A DNA stretch of 64,000 nt from Rivularia sp. PCC 7116 (GCF_000316665.1 NC_019678.1:4588001-4652000); one strand, 5' to 3'. Counted from the first letter of the stretch, positions 47,974 through 57,040 are shown. Translations and numbers: made by a program. The notes: generated from the letters alone by a model not told the origin.

Positions 47974-48618
47974 ATGCCTAATTATAATCAAATCAACTGG
48001 AATGAAATTCAAAAACAAATAAAAGACGCAAAAGAAGAATATTGGGGTTGTTTTAATTTAAGTAACTATGGTTTAACGGAAATACCAAAGGAAATTTTTG
48101 AAATAGATTCTTTGTGTGAATTGGATTTAAGCTATAACCTTTTTCAATATATTCCCACAGATATATCTCAACTAACGAATTTAAGCTATTTGGTTTTAGA
48201 CAATAATAAAATAGAAACTCTTCCCGAAGAATTGACTCAACTGGTAAATCTCTACGAACTGTATTTAGAAGATAATGAATTAGTATCTATCCCTTCAGTT
48301 ATTTTCCAAATTACAAGCTTAACCGGCTTGGTTTTAAGTTTTAATCAGATAGATAAGCTTCCAGCAAGTATATCTCAACTAAAAAATCTGGAATCACTTG
48401 ATTTGAGAGGAAATCAATTAACAGAGATACCAGATCAACTTTTTGAACTAACTAGTTTAAAATATCTTTTTTTAGAAGGTAATCAATTACAGCAAATTTC
48501 GAGTTCAATTTGTAAGCTAACTAATTTAGAAAAACTTACTTTATTTGATAATCCAATCAAGGAAATACCCGATTGTATCTCTAAGATAACTGATTTAGAT
48601 AAATCGTTTCTTAACTAA
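47974..48618 (+). CDS. leucine-rich-repeat protein 1
   Basis: 214 residues. A leader of about 25 residues (YNQINWNEIQKQIKDAKEE) is followed by seven LRRs of about 23 residues with the 'LPEELTQLVNLYELYLEDNEL' bacterial pattern (for example NLESLDLRGNQLTEIPDQL). The gene ends FDNPIKEIPDCISKITDL. No signal peptide or membrane helix, so it is a cytosolic binding scaffold. It is a close paralogue of 49702-50337 and both begin with the same N(Y)xxIxWxEFQK leader. Partner unknown. Confidence 0.85.
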   Translation: MPNYNQINWNEIQKQIKDAKEEYWGCFNLSNYGLTEIPKEIFEIDSLCELDLSYNLFQYIPTDISQLTNLSYLVLDNNKIETLPEELTQLVNLYELYLEDNELVSIPSVIFQITSLTGLVLSFNQIDKLPASISQLKNLESLDLRGNQLTEIPDQLFELTSLKYLFLEGNQLQQISSSICKLTNLEKLTLFDNPIKEIPDCISKITDLDKSFLN

Positions 48619-48711
48619 AATTGGTGCGTTGCGCGAAGCCACAACACACCATACAAAGTATTTCGTTTTTATCTAGCTATATAACCAGCCTTCATAACCA
48701 ATAAAAACGTT

Positions 48712-49161
48712 TTATTTGTCCATATTTGCTGCTTGATCTTTCATTCTATCAACAACGTTATAGTCATCTTCCCCAGCAGGTGTCATTGATTCTACAATAC
48801 CTTCAGTCGGACCACCAATTGCTTTCCATGCAGCAAGTCCACCTTTAAGCTCTGATACATTTTGAAAACCAGCGTTTCTTAGAGCTTGTGCTGCTTGTGT
48901 TGTTTCAGAATCGCTACCGCCGTAAATGTATATATCGCGGCTTCTAGACAAACTTTTCGCTGCTGCATCTCCTAAACCATCCATTGTCATAGGTAAAGCA
49001 CCCATGATGTGCCCTTCATTGTAAGTTTGGCGATCGCGCACGTCGATGATGGTAAATGCAGGCTCACCCCACTCTAAGCGAGACTTCAGCAGCTGGACAT
49101 CGGATTTCTTCTTGTCTACAGGTGGTTGGTTGGGAATGATATTTTCGATTGGATTAGCCAT
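48712..49161 (-). CDS. rhodanese-fold protein without the catalytic Cys
   Basis: ATG 49161 (MANPIENIIPNQPP) gives 149 residues; AGAGAGAAG upstream is the likely ribosome binding site. The rhodanese signature 'FTIIDVRDRQTYNEGHIMGALPM' and 'GFQNVSELKGGLAAWKAIGGP' are present. The active-site loop reads IYIYGGSDSETTQAA, where sulfurtransferases have Cys at the Tyr/Gly position, so it is probably a binding domain without transferase activity. It sits between the two LRR genes on the opposite strand. The tail (VDRMKDQAANMDK) is acidic/polar. Confidence 0.85.
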   Translation of the reverse strand: MANPIENIIPNQPPVDKKKSDVQLLKSRLEWGEPAFTIIDVRDRQTYNEGHIMGALPMTMDGLGDAAAKSLSRSRDIYIYGGSDSETTQAAQALRNAGFQNVSELKGGLAAWKAIGGPTEGIVESMTPAGEDDYNVVDRMKDQAANMDK

Positions 49162-49701
49162 GTGTTCTTCTCTCTTTTTATTTCTTAATTTACTCAAACA
49201 GTAAAAGCGTTAAGGGTAAGTAACAGATAAACAACTATGCATATACGATGTATGTTATTGACGAATCTATCCCGCAATGACGAACATATGAGAGCTTACG
49301 TACAACAACATTAAACTGTAGTACTTAGGTGAAATTTGCGATAAATAAACTAGTCTTAACAGTAGCTTTGATACCGGTAGCCCTTAACGCTTTCACAATT
49401 ATTTTTAATTACTTATTAAAACTTAACGCTCATAACTATCTAATTTGCTCCTTCTGTAGAAGTAATCTTTGAATTATTTATTAAGCTTTTTCTCTAACGA
49501 TAGGCTGAGAAGATAAATATTTATTTGAGTTATTATTTAGAGAAAAAATTGTTAAAACCACCAAACTCGCCGCTTCAACACGCTATTCTCTATCAGAATT
49601 ATTTTTAAAATTTAGAATCACTTTGTAGGGTGTGTTGTCGCTCCGCGCAACGCACCATCTATATTGTGAGTAATTTTAATTGATTAATAAAGCCTAAATT
49701 T
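49162..49701. other. intergenic, repeat before LRR gene 2
   Basis: Promoter region of the rhodanese gene and of LRR gene 2. TGTAGGGTGTGTTGTCGCTC...CGCAACGCACCATC lies at 49625-49661. GCGTTAAGGG/CCCTTAACGC, a 10-bp inverted pair, occurs at 49207-49216 and 49380-49389. No gene seen. Confidence 0.5.
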
Positions 49702-50337
49702 ATGAGTAATTATCGTGAAATAGACTGGGATGAGTTTCAAAAAGATGTCAAGCAAGCTAAAAGATTACATCATGAAACTTTTTCCTTAATTGGCTATGGT
49801 TTAACAGAAATACCAACTGAGGTTTTTGAGATAGAATCTTTACGGGAACTAGATTTAAGATTTAATCGCATTCAATATATTTCACCCGAAATATCTAAAC
49901 TAATTAATTTACGCTGTTTAGATATGGAAAACAAATTAATCGAAACTCTTCCTGAAACTTTTGCTCAACTTACGAATTTAGATGAGCTTTATTTAGAAAC
50001 TAATAAATTAATCTCCATCCCTTCAGCTATTTTTAAACTAAAAAATTTAACTTGTTTAGAGTTAGAATCTAATCAGATACAAGAGCTTCCATCGAATATA
50101 TGTCAGTTAAAAAAACTAGAATGGCTTGGTTTAGACGATAATAAATTAAAAGAGCTACCAGAAGAACTTTTTAGGCTTACTAATTTAAAAGTTCTCTATT
50201 TAGATGATAATGAATTAAAAGAAATTTCAAATTCTGTTTGTAACCTAATTAATTTAGAAGAAATTACTTTATATGATAATCCAATCAAAAAAATTCCTGA
50301 TTGCATTTCTGAAATAGTAGAATTCAATAATTTGTAG
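49702..50337 (+). CDS. leucine-rich-repeat protein 2 (paralogue of 1)
   Basis: 211 residues with the same plan as the gene at 47974: leader NYREIDWDEFQKDVKQAKR, then about seven LRRs (ELDLRFNRIQYISPEISKL, NLTCLELESNQIQELPSNI) and the ending YDNPIKKIPDCISEIVEFN. One repeat is two residues short ('DMENKLIETLPETF'). Cytosolic. The pair arose by duplication around the rhodanese gene. The stop runs into a TGTAGGGTATG repeat end and converges with the permease gene. Confidence 0.85.
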   Translation: MSNYREIDWDEFQKDVKQAKRLHHETFSLIGYGLTEIPTEVFEIESLRELDLRFNRIQYISPEISKLINLRCLDMENKLIETLPETFAQLTNLDELYLETNKLISIPSAIFKLKNLTCLELESNQIQELPSNICQLKKLEWLGLDDNKLKELPEELFRLTNLKVLYLDDNELKEISNSVCNLINLEEITLYDNPIKKIPDCISEIVEFNNL

Positions 50338-50350
50338 GGTATGTTGTAAC

Positions 50351-51427
50351 TCAAGAAAATCGGGAACGACGATGTAAAATCACCCACATCACAACTGGAG
50401 TACCAATCAAAGCAGTAACCGAATTTAAAGGTAAAACAGTTTCGCTTCCTGGTAACTGGGATACCAAATCTGCTATCAAAGCCAAAATTGCACCCATCAC
50501 AGCAACGACGGGAATTAATATTTTATGGTTTACAGTTTTAAATAAATTGCGACAGAGGTGGGGAACCACAACACCTAAAAATCCAATAGGACCGCAAAAA
50601 GCTGTAATCGCACCTGCTAAAATTGAAGCGCTGGCGATAATCCAGAATCTTGTTTGTTGTACTGCTAAACCCAAAGTTTGAGCTTGAGATTCACCCAAAA
50701 GCATTACATTCAGGGGTTTTGATAATAGCAAAGCCATTGTTAATCCTAACAGTATTACGGGTGCTAAAATTACCATTTGTCGCCAAGTGACACCCCCAAA
50801 ACTGCCAAAAGTCCACTGTAAATATGATTGGATTTGATTATTTTCACTAAAATGCAGCAAAATACTCACAATAGCACTAGTTGCATAACCAAATAGTAAT
50901 CCCAAAATTAGTAGCGTCATGGAATCGGGTACGCGATGAGATATAAATAAGACCGTTCCTAACACTAATGCTGCACCCAAACAAGCTGCTATAACTAAAC
51001 TTAAATCGTCGATTATTCCTAATTTAATCAGTAATAAACCTATACCAGTAGTGTTTGTTGCGAGTACTATTAGCGCAACCCCTAAAGAAGCACCGGAACT
51101 AATTCCTAATACAAATGGCCCAGCAAGCGGGTTTTTAAAAAGCGTTTGCATTTCTAAACCACTTACACCTAAAGCAGCACCAGCTAAAGTCGCGGTTAAA
51201 GCTTTTGGTAAACGAAATTTGAGAATAATAGTAGTCCAAGTCGCTTTTTCCGATTCTCCTCCCAACAGAATCATAATCACTTGTTGAATCGGAATCTGAA
51301 CCGAACCGAAAGCTAAATCTAATAAAAATACGACGATTAAACTACTAATTAAAATTACAGAATTAATAAGCTTGACATCTTTTTTATTGAAAAGCTTGTC
51401 GTTCAAATACTTATATTTATACCCCAT
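50351..51427 (-). CDS. FecCD-type ABC permease (corrinoid or siderophore uptake)
   Basis: 358 residues with about nine to ten membrane helices. FecCD/BtuC family phrases: RLPKALTATLAGAALGVSGLEMQ cut to 'RLPKALTATLAGAALG', 'NPLAGPFVLGISSGASLG', 'GPIGFLGVVVPHLCR' and 'LPLNSVTALIGTPV'. It forms the channel of a type II importer with the lipoprotein encoded 19 bases upstream. No ATPase gene follows in this window, so the ATP-binding subunit must come from another locus. The cobalamin riboswitch and cbi genes nearby make a corrinoid the favoured substrate. Confidence 0.9.
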   Translation of the reverse strand: MGYKYKYLNDKLFNKKDVKLINSVILISSLIVVFLLDLAFGSVQIPIQQVIMILLGGESEKATWTTIILKFRLPKALTATLAGAALGVSGLEMQTLFKNPLAGPFVLGISSGASLGVALIVLATNTTGIGLLLIKLGIIDDLSLVIAACLGAALVLGTVLFISHRVPDSMTLLILGLLFGYATSAIVSILLHFSENNQIQSYLQWTFGSFGGVTWRQMVILAPVILLGLTMALLLSKPLNVMLLGESQAQTLGLAVQQTRFWIIASASILAGAITAFCGPIGFLGVVVPHLCRNLFKTVNHKILIPVVAVMGAILALIADLVSQLPGSETVLPLNSVTALIGTPVVMWVILHRRSRFS

Positions 51428-51446
51428 CCCCTACTCCCTAATTTAT

Positions 51447-52634
51447 TTAACTCAGCTTCTGATAAAAAAATAATTGATGATTCGGTAATAATTCTGGATG
51501 AAAAATCTTTATTAAATCATTTAATATTACATCTGGATTGCTGATTCCAGCTTCCCAATAGTCATTACCTCCATTTCCATTTAAACGAGCATTATTATTA
51601 AAAATATTACCTTTTTTTACTGCTTGAAAATCACTATAACGACTATCTGCTGTAATTACATCTTTTAAACTTTGCCAAGATTGACTGACATTTAACCAGT
51701 AATCCGCTGTAGCAGCACGTTCAAAAACATCTTCAAAAGACGAAGGTGTACTACCAGAATAATTTTCACTACAAAGTAATTCTGCACCAGCATCAGCTAA
51801 ATATTTGGCTGCATAACTTTGACATCCCGGAACATACCAAGTTCCTTTAAAATTGAATCCCGTAAATACTTTTGGACGTTTTTTGATAGTTTTAGTTTTG
51901 GTAGCAATTTCCTGATATTTACTAGCTATTTCACCAAATTCTTTTTCAGCAATATCTTCTTTATTAAAAAACGTAGATGTAAACTTTAACCATTCTGCAC
52001 GTCCTAATGGTGTATTTTCCATGTATTCAGCATTTATCGCGACTTTTAATCCTGCTTCTAATAATTTAGGATGGCTATCTGTTTGTGGATTTCCCGTTCC
52101 AAAAGTAGTGACTAAATCGGGATTGAGTTCTAACAATCTTTCTACATTTACATTATTGCCTAATTCAGCAATTTTACCGGCTTTTATTTTCTCAACAACT
52201 TCTGATGTATTGACTTTTTTATGATTGCTGACACCGACGAGTTTATCTACTACTTCTAATTTTGCTAAATGGGGTAAATGAGTAGTAGAAAGAGATGCGA
52301 CTGTATTTATGGGTATTGTAATTACCTGAGTTTCTTTAAAACCTGCCGGTGCTGGTGTACCGCATTCAACTAAAACATATTTAAAACTGGTTTTTGCATC
52401 TTTCCAAGGATTTTTTACCGTTACGATTTTATAGTTATTTTTATATTCTACAGAAAAACCCGTGGCATATTTGATAGTAGCTTTTTGAGGAAAATAGTCT
52501 GTATTTGAATTATAATCTTGAACGCAACTTTTATTATAAATAGATGAGACTTCTGGAGGAACTGAATTACTGTTACAAGCAATAATTAACAATGCTACAC
52601 ATGCAACCTGAAAAAAAAATGATAATAATTTCAT
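51447..52634 (-). CDS. FecB/BtuF-like ABC substrate-binding lipoprotein
   Basis: ATG 52634 (MKLLSFFFQVACVALL) is preferred to a TTG five codons upstream; it gives 395 residues. The hydrophobic start ends in the lipobox IIAC, so Cys20 should be lipidated. 'LSTTHLPHLAKLEVVDKLVGVS', shortened here to the core HLPHLAKLEVVDKLVG, plus 'VERLLELNPDLVTTFG' and 'ADYWLNVSQSW' match the type III periplasmic binding fold. It delivers substrate to the adjacent FecCD permease. It stays on the minus strand with the ferredoxin and receptor remnant upstream. Confidence 0.88.
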   Translation of the reverse strand: MKLLSFFFQVACVALLIIACNSNSVPPEVSSIYNKSCVQDYNSNTDYFPQKATIKYATGFSVEYKNNYKIVTVKNPWKDAKTSFKYVLVECGTPAPAGFKETQVITIPINTVASLSTTHLPHLAKLEVVDKLVGVSNHKKVNTSEVVEKIKAGKIAELGNNVNVERLLELNPDLVTTFGTGNPQTDSHPKLLEAGLKVAINAEYMENTPLGRAEWLKFTSTFFNKEDIAEKEFGEIASKYQEIATKTKTIKKRPKVFTGFNFKGTWYVPGCQSYAAKYLADAGAELLCSENYSGSTPSSFEDVFERAATADYWLNVSQSWQSLKDVITADSRYSDFQAVKKGNIFNNNARLNGNGGNDYWEAGISNPDVILNDLIKIFHPELLPNHQLFFYQKLS

Positions 52635-52662
52635 TATGTTAATAATCAAGATTATGAATGTA

Positions 52663-52685
52663 GAGACGTAGCAGTGCTACGTCTC
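52663..52685. repeat. perfect palindrome GAGACGTAGCA-G-TGCTACGTCTC
   Basis: Eleven-base arms around one base. The same palindrome (middle base C) is at 57040-57062, and a decayed one is near 6370. This is a known style of dispersed cyanobacterial repeat and could act as a terminator or processing site between the ferredoxin and binding-protein genes. Confidence 0.7.
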
Positions 52686-52697
52686 TCTTGAATATCG

Positions 52698-53135
52698 TTA
52701 AGCCGATTCTGGTGGATAAAGATGCTCGGTAACTTTATTTCCTTGAACTAAATGTTCTTCAACAATAGTTTCAGCGACTTCCGGTTTAACCCGAGTGTAC
52801 CAAGTTTTGTCCTCAGCATTAAATACGACTGGTCCTAATTTGCAAACTTCTAAACAGCCATAAGTTCTTACTTCTATATCTAAACCGGCTTTTTCAACCG
52901 CATTTTTCAAGGATTCATAAGTCGGTTGCCAATTACGAGAAGGTAAACATCTTCCAGAAGTACAAACCGAAATATAAGAACGTTTCAAGGTATTTTTAGT
53001 AAATGGCATTGGTTTATTACCTAATACATAAATCTCCCTTAATTCTTGATACAGTTTTAATTTTTCTAAATTTGGTTTACCTTCGGGTAATAAATTTTCT
53101 CCTTCAATTAAAGGATTTGGTAAGAAAATTGTCAT
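52698..53135 (-). CDS. thioredoxin-like [2Fe-2S] ferredoxin
   Basis: ATG 53135 gives 145 residues. The C-terminal 90 residues form a thioredoxin-like ferredoxin with four Cys in the typical order: SVCTSGRC, then YGCLEVCKLGPVV. The N-terminal 50 residues (PLIEGENLLPEGKPNLEKL) are extra. It is likely an electron carrier or chaperone-like partner for cobalt/corrinoid handling, judging by its place under the same riboswitch-led unit. The exact partner is unknown. Confidence 0.82.
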   Translation of the reverse strand: MTIFLPNPLIEGENLLPEGKPNLEKLKLYQELREIYVLGNKPMPFTKNTLKRSYISVCTSGRCLPSRNWQPTYESLKNAVEKAGLDIEVRTYGCLEVCKLGPVVFNAEDKTWYTRVKPEVAETIVEEHLVQGNKVTEHLYPPESA

Positions 53136-53164
53136 CACATTCTCACCGCTACCATTTCACAATT

Positions 53165-53547
53165 CTATTCCCCAACTTCTTGGTTTTCCTGCTGCATTAA
53201 AACGTTATTATTGTTAGCACGAGTGCGGTTATACCCTACTAACCAAGAGACATTACCCTGTTTACCGCTATTTTGAATGCTTTGTTCGTTCAAATCATAG
53301 CTACCGAATCTTAGTTTAGCGGTGGTAGTAATATCTTTTGTGGGACGACGAGTAATGATATTGATTGTCCCTCCAATCGCATCGGAGCCATAGAGGGTAG
53401 AACCTCCACACCCTGATACTGGGAAAATTCAGATATTTGCTTTATTTCTTGTGCTGTAGCACTATCTCCAGACAATATCCCCAATACGGTGAAAATTAAT
53501 GCTGTGAACTGTATTCCCGATTGATAGCTAAAGATAATATTTCTCAT
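53165..53547 (-). pseudogene. TonB-dependent receptor remnant (BtuB-like)
   Basis: ATG 53547 starts a signal peptide (FTALIFTVLGILSGDSATAQ) and EIKQISE, as in cyanobacterial TonB receptors. After a few residues there is a jump and frameshift into the plug-domain motif GGSTLYGSDAIGGTINIITR, which continues in another frame to FGSYDLNEQSIQN and SWLVGYNRTR before a stop at 53165. Most of the plug and the entire barrel are gone. It follows the cobalamin riboswitch by about 27 bases, so the lost receptor was probably for a corrinoid. Confidence 0.88.
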
Positions 53548-53573
53548 CTGTACCTCGCAGATAATTGTGTTTT

Positions 53574-53712
53574 ATGTTACAGGCGGGTATTCTGACTTAA
53601 AGACAACTTGTGTCTTATTACAGCTGCGGGACAGCGCTGGATTTACACCAGACTTTCCCCGAGGTGGAATCTTAAAAAATGGGCAGGCTTATTATAGAGA
53701 GATCCACCGAGA
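53574..53712 (-). promoter_or_regulatory. cobalamin (B12) riboswitch
   Basis: On the minus strand the core reads GGGGAAAGTCTGGTGTAAATC, CAGCGCTGTCCCGCAGCTGTA, then AGTCAGAATACCCGCCTGTAA. These are the conserved blocks GGGAA, GGTG..AATCC, GCTGTCCCGC..CTGTAA and the 3' AGTCAGAATACC..CC. GGTGGATC (around 53702-53709) can pair with GATTCCACC (53662-53670 region) to form the upstream arm, which contains a long 17-bp stem (element D). It controls the receptor remnant and perhaps the ferredoxin and ABC genes downstream, switching them off when adenosyl- or methylcobalamin is plentiful. Confidence 0.92.
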
Positions 53713-53768
53713 CGCAACGAGTTAATTTGTTTTAAAGCCTGCCCATTTTTTGACGGAAATTGTAACCC
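53654..53768. repeat. element D copy 2, in the 5' arm of the riboswitch
   Basis: Same order of blocks as 8732-8857: TTTCCCCGAG, AAATGGGCAGGCTTATTAT, AGAGAGAT, CGAGAC..AACGAGTTAATTTG, AAGCCTGCC, ACGGAAATTGTAACCC. Here AAAAAATGGGCAGGCTT (53674-53690) pairs perfectly with 53735-53751. Confidence 0.75.
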
Positions 53769-54357
53769 CCTTACATCTAATGGCTGACTCCCATCAGAAG
53801 CAATTAATTAATTCAAGATTGGAAACAAATTAGCACTATGCCTATGCTTAATAAAATCTGTATATTCCATGAAGGTACAATGATTTGGCGATCGCCGATC
53901 GTAAACAAGATAATTAAATCTATTTCAAAGTAAATATTCGCTATTTATACACTATTTGTTATACCTTAATATCTCTCTAAAATAACCGATTTAGAAGAAT
54001 CTTTTTTCATGAAAAATGGCAATGTTAATGTTAATGTTAGGGATAATGTTAATGTCAATGTTAACCTTTAAAGTAATTATAAATATTACCTTTACTTATA
54101 AAATATAGTCGCACAATTTAATGTATCTTTGTTAATATTGAAAACTAAATTAACGTGCTAGTATGATAAAAAATTTTCATGATAAATTTCATCGAGGGAA
54201 CTTTTTAATAGATAACAGCAACTAATTTTACAGTTTGTTATTTAGCTTAACAGGCGTAAATATTATATTTGTTTGCTTAAATTTTGCTGTTATTGTCTCT
54301 CGAATAAAGAATATTATTCATATTTTTCAACTTGCACGCTTGCACACTACATCTTTT
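53769..54357. other. intergenic between riboswitch leader and cbiM, hexamer array
   Basis: It holds GGCGATCGCC (53888-53897), AT-rich sequence and a short array of AATGTT hexamers at 54020-54066. No second riboswitch is visible on the plus strand, so cbiMNQO control is not clear from sequence. An open frame continues upstream of the cbiM ATG to 54235 but lacks a typical start signal. Confidence 0.5.
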
Positions 54358-55146
54358 ATGGCAATCCGAAAAAATCTCAAACGGCTGAATTTATTAGGAA
54401 TTGCATTAACAAGCTTATATTTGGTAGTTGGTGTACCAAAACCTGCTTATGCAATGCATGTAATGGAAGGTTTTTTACCAGTTGGTTGGGCTACTTTTTG
54501 GTGGGCTGTTTCTTTACCTTTCATGATTTTGGGATTTATATCCCTAACTCGCATCACTAAAGAAAAACCTCAGCTTAAATTGCTTTTGGGTTTAGCTGGT
54601 GCTTTTGCTTTCGTGCTGTCGGCTTTGAAAATTCCTTCGGTAACCGGTAGCTGTTCCCATCCTACGGGTACCGGTTTAGGTGCGGTATTATTTGGTCCTT
54701 TGGCGATGTCGGTTTTGGGGACTTTGGTACTGTTGTTTCAGGCTCTATTGCTGGCACACGGGGGCTTAACAACATTGGGCGCTAATGCTTTCTCGATGGC
54801 GATCGCCGGACCATTTGCGGCTTTTTGGATTTATCGGTTAACGATGAAAATATCTGGTAATCAAAGGTTAGCGATATTTTTAGCGGCAGCTTTAGCAAAT
54901 TTATTAACTTATATTATTACTTCGGGACAATTAGCTTTGGCTTTCCCCGCTGAAGTTGGTGGGGTGATGGCTTCGTTTACTAAATTTGCGGGAATTTTTG
55001 CTATTACTCAAATTCCTTTGGCAATTAGTGAAGGTTTGCTGACAGTATTGGTGTGGAATTGGCTGCAATCTTACAATCCACAAGAATTAGAATTATTGAA
55101 TTTAATCAAGCGGGAGCATCAAAATGAGACAATCAAGTCAGTCTAA
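54358..55146 (+). CDS. cbiM: cobalt ECF transporter S-component CbiM
   Basis: ATG 54358 gives 262 residues with a leader ([21 protein letters not shown]) ahead of the hallmark [12 protein letters not shown]. The Met-His at the mature N-terminus binds Co(II). About seven membrane helices follow, with '[19 protein letters not shown]', '[18 protein letters not shown]' and 'FPAEVGGV'. It captures cobalt for the CbiMNQO energy-coupling-factor importer, which supplies B12 synthesis. The leader resembles a signal peptide and should be cut before the second Met. It overlaps cbiN by 23 bases. Confidence 0.95.
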   Translation: MAIRKNLKRLNLLGIALTSLYLVVGVPKPAYAMHVMEGFLPVGWATFWWAVSLPFMILGFISLTRITKEKPQLKLLLGLAGAFAFVLSALKIPSVTGSCSHPTGTGLGAVLFGPLAMSVLGTLVLLFQALLLAHGGLTTLGANAFSMAIAGPFAAFWIYRLTMKISGNQRLAIFLAAALANLLTYIITSGQLALAFPAEVGGVMASFTKFAGIFAITQIPLAISEGLLTVLVWNWLQSYNPQELELLNLIKREHQNETIKSV

Positions 55147-55435
55147 TAACGGTTGGAATAATTGGCTGTTGATATCAGCAGTTATTGTTTTAGCAGTTGC
55201 ACCAATTATATTTGTACGCGATGCAGAATTTGGTGGTGCTGATGGTGAAGCTGAAGAAGAAATCACCAAGATTCAACCAGAATATAAACCTTGGTTTTCT
55301 CCTATTTTTGAACCCCCTAGCGGTGAAATTGAAAGTCTATTATTTTCCTCTCAAGCTGCTTTAGGTGCGGGATTAATTGGTTACGCAGTTGGTTTATATA
55401 AAGGACGTAGTGAAAAGCCAAGACGTGAAGAATGA
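55124..55435 (+). CDS. cbiN: cobalt transport protein CbiN
   Basis: 103 residues, two membrane helices (about 12-30 and 77-95) bracketing an outside loop. '[21 protein letters not shown]' shortened to its core GGADGEAEE, plus '[20 protein letters not shown]', are CbiN hallmarks. CbiN helps CbiM load metal. The basic tail ([11 protein letters not shown]) is cytoplasmic. It shares four bases (ATGA) with cbiQ. Confidence 0.95.
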   Translation: MRQSSQSNNGWNNWLLISAVIVLAVAPIIFVRDAEFGGADGEAEEEITKIQPEYKPWFSPIFEPPSGEIESLLFSSQAALGAGLIGYAVGLYKGRSEKPRREE

Positions 55436-56244
55436 GCTTAAAACTCGATACTTTAGCTTACACTAATCGATTGCGAGGATTACCACCAGAACATAAATTA
55501 ATCTTCGCAATCGTTACTTTGTTAATTTCCCTTGCTGCCCATCCACCAGTACAAATTATTATCGCGTTGTGGATGGGTATTTGGACTGTGATTTACGCTA
55601 AAATTCCTGCTGGTATTTATATCAGAATATTGGCAGTTGCTAGTTTTTTTTGGCTGACTAGTTTACCTGCTTTAGTTATTAACGGTGTTTCGGTTGCAGA
55701 TATTTCCAGAGTACAAAATGATTCTTGGCAGGGTTTAGATTTAGGATTTTATTATATATATATTAGTCGTGGTGGTTTCTATCAAGCTTTAACTATATTC
55801 ACTAGAGCTTTTGCTTCTGTTTCTTGCTTATATTTTTTAATGTTAACCGTTCCGTTTACGGAAGTACTAGAGACATTGCGCCGATTCAAATTTCCGACAT
55901 TGCTAATCGAATTATTATTATTAATGTATCGGTTCATTTTCATTTTGTGGAATACAGCAACCGATTTATCAATTGCTCAAAAATCTCGTCTTGGCTACCG
56001 CGATTTTCGTACTAGCATCAAAAGTTTAGCACTATTAGTAGGACAGCTTTTAAAAAGAACCCTGCAAAAATACAGTCAGTTTTCTTTGGGATTAGAAGCA
56101 CGAGGAATGAATGGAGAATTTCGGGTTTATGCTCCCCGTCGCTATCGTTCATCAAAACGCTATATTTTAGAAGCATTAATCGGTTGTGTAATTTTAATCA
56201 GTTTAGAATGGTGGCTGAATGCAGGAATATTTGCTGGAATTTGA
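55432..56244 (+). CDS. cbiQ: cobalt ECF transporter T-component CbiQ
   Basis: 270 residues with about five membrane helices. The coupling helices carry 'LETLRRFKFP' and 'LEARGMNGEFRVY' with the Ala-Arg-Gly motif that contacts the ATPase. It transmits ATP hydrolysis by CbiO to CbiM. It overlaps cbiO by 26 bases, which suggests tight translational coupling. The start ATG is the second half of an ATGA overlap with cbiN. Confidence 0.95.
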   Translation: MSLKLDTLAYTNRLRGLPPEHKLIFAIVTLLISLAAHPPVQIIIALWMGIWTVIYAKIPAGIYIRILAVASFFWLTSLPALVINGVSVADISRVQNDSWQGLDLGFYYIYISRGGFYQALTIFTRAFASVSCLYFLMLTVPFTEVLETLRRFKFPTLLIELLLLMYRFIFILWNTATDLSIAQKSRLGYRDFRTSIKSLALLVGQLLKRTLQKYSQFSLGLEARGMNGEFRVYAPRRYRSSKRYILEALIGCVILISLEWWLNAGIFAGI

Positions 56245-57040
56245 CCAAGTATATTACACTTATCCCGGCGCTAGAGAATCTTCACTCAACGGTTTAACTT
56301 TAAATATCCCATCTAGAAAAAAATGCGCTCTTATCGGTCAGAATGGTTGCGGTAAAACTACATTATTTTTACTAGCAAATGGCTTATATAAGCCTAATCG
56401 CGGAATTGTTCGCTGGAACGGAAAACCGTTACGCTACGACCGCAAATATTTAAATAACTTACGTCAAGAAGTCGGGCTAATATTTCAAGATCCAGAACAA
56501 CAATTAGTTGCTTCTACAATTGAAGAAGATATTTCTTATGGTTTATGTAATTTGAATTTACCTCCTCAAGAAATTCAAGCCAGAGTTGAAGAAATATTAG
56601 CAGAATTAAGGTTAGAAGAACTAGCCCAAAGACCAGTACATCATCTCAGCTTGGGACAAAAAAAACGAGTTTCCATCGCAGACGTAATGGTACTCCGACC
56701 CAAATTATTACTGTTAGACGAACCCACTGCATATTTAGATATCAAACATACCCGTCAACTAATCAAAACCCTTGAAAAAATTCATCAAGACGGCACAACT
56801 TTATTAATGTCCACCCACGACTTAGACTTAGTTTACCGCTGGGCTGACTGGATATTTGTCATGGATAAAGGACAGTTGATTTTTGAAGGGAAACCAGAAG
56901 ATGTATTCGCTCAAGGGAAACTTTTGGAAGATTTGGATTTAGGATTACCGTTGATATATCAGCTCCTATTTGATGAGAGTTTATCTGCCCAAGAAAAAGC
57001 TGTGGTGGAAAAATTACGAGAACGGATTTCAAAGGTGTAG
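56219..57040 (+). CDS. cbiO: cobalt ECF transporter ATPase CbiO
   Basis: 273 residues. Walker A GQNGCGKTT, Q-loop LIFQDPEQQL, signature LSLGQKKRVSIA, Walker B LLLLDEPTAYLD and H-loop STHDLDLVYRW are intact. The C-terminal part (LSAQEKAVVEKLRERISKV) is typical of ECF ATPases. It powers cobalt uptake and closes the cbiMNQO operon. A perfect palindrome that could act as a terminator begins at the last base of its stop. Confidence 0.95.
   Translation: MQEYLLEFDQVYYTYPGARESSLNGLTLNIPSRKKCALIGQNGCGKTTLFLLANGLYKPNRGIVRWNGKPLRYDRKYLNNLRQEVGLIFQDPEQQLVASTIEEDISYGLCNLNLPPQEIQARVEEILAELRLEELAQRPVHHLSLGQKKRVSIADVMVLRPKLLLLDEPTAYLDIKHTRQLIKTLEKIHQDGTTLLMSTHDLDLVYRWADWIFVMDKGQLIFEGKPEDVFAQGKLLEDLDLGLPLIYQLLFDESLSAQEKAVVEKLRERISKV

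Noticed and set aside
53769-54357. Second cobalamin or NiCo riboswitch before cbiM
   Set aside because: I looked for the CCCGC..CTGTA core and for NiCo-type conserved blocks on the plus strand and saw none.
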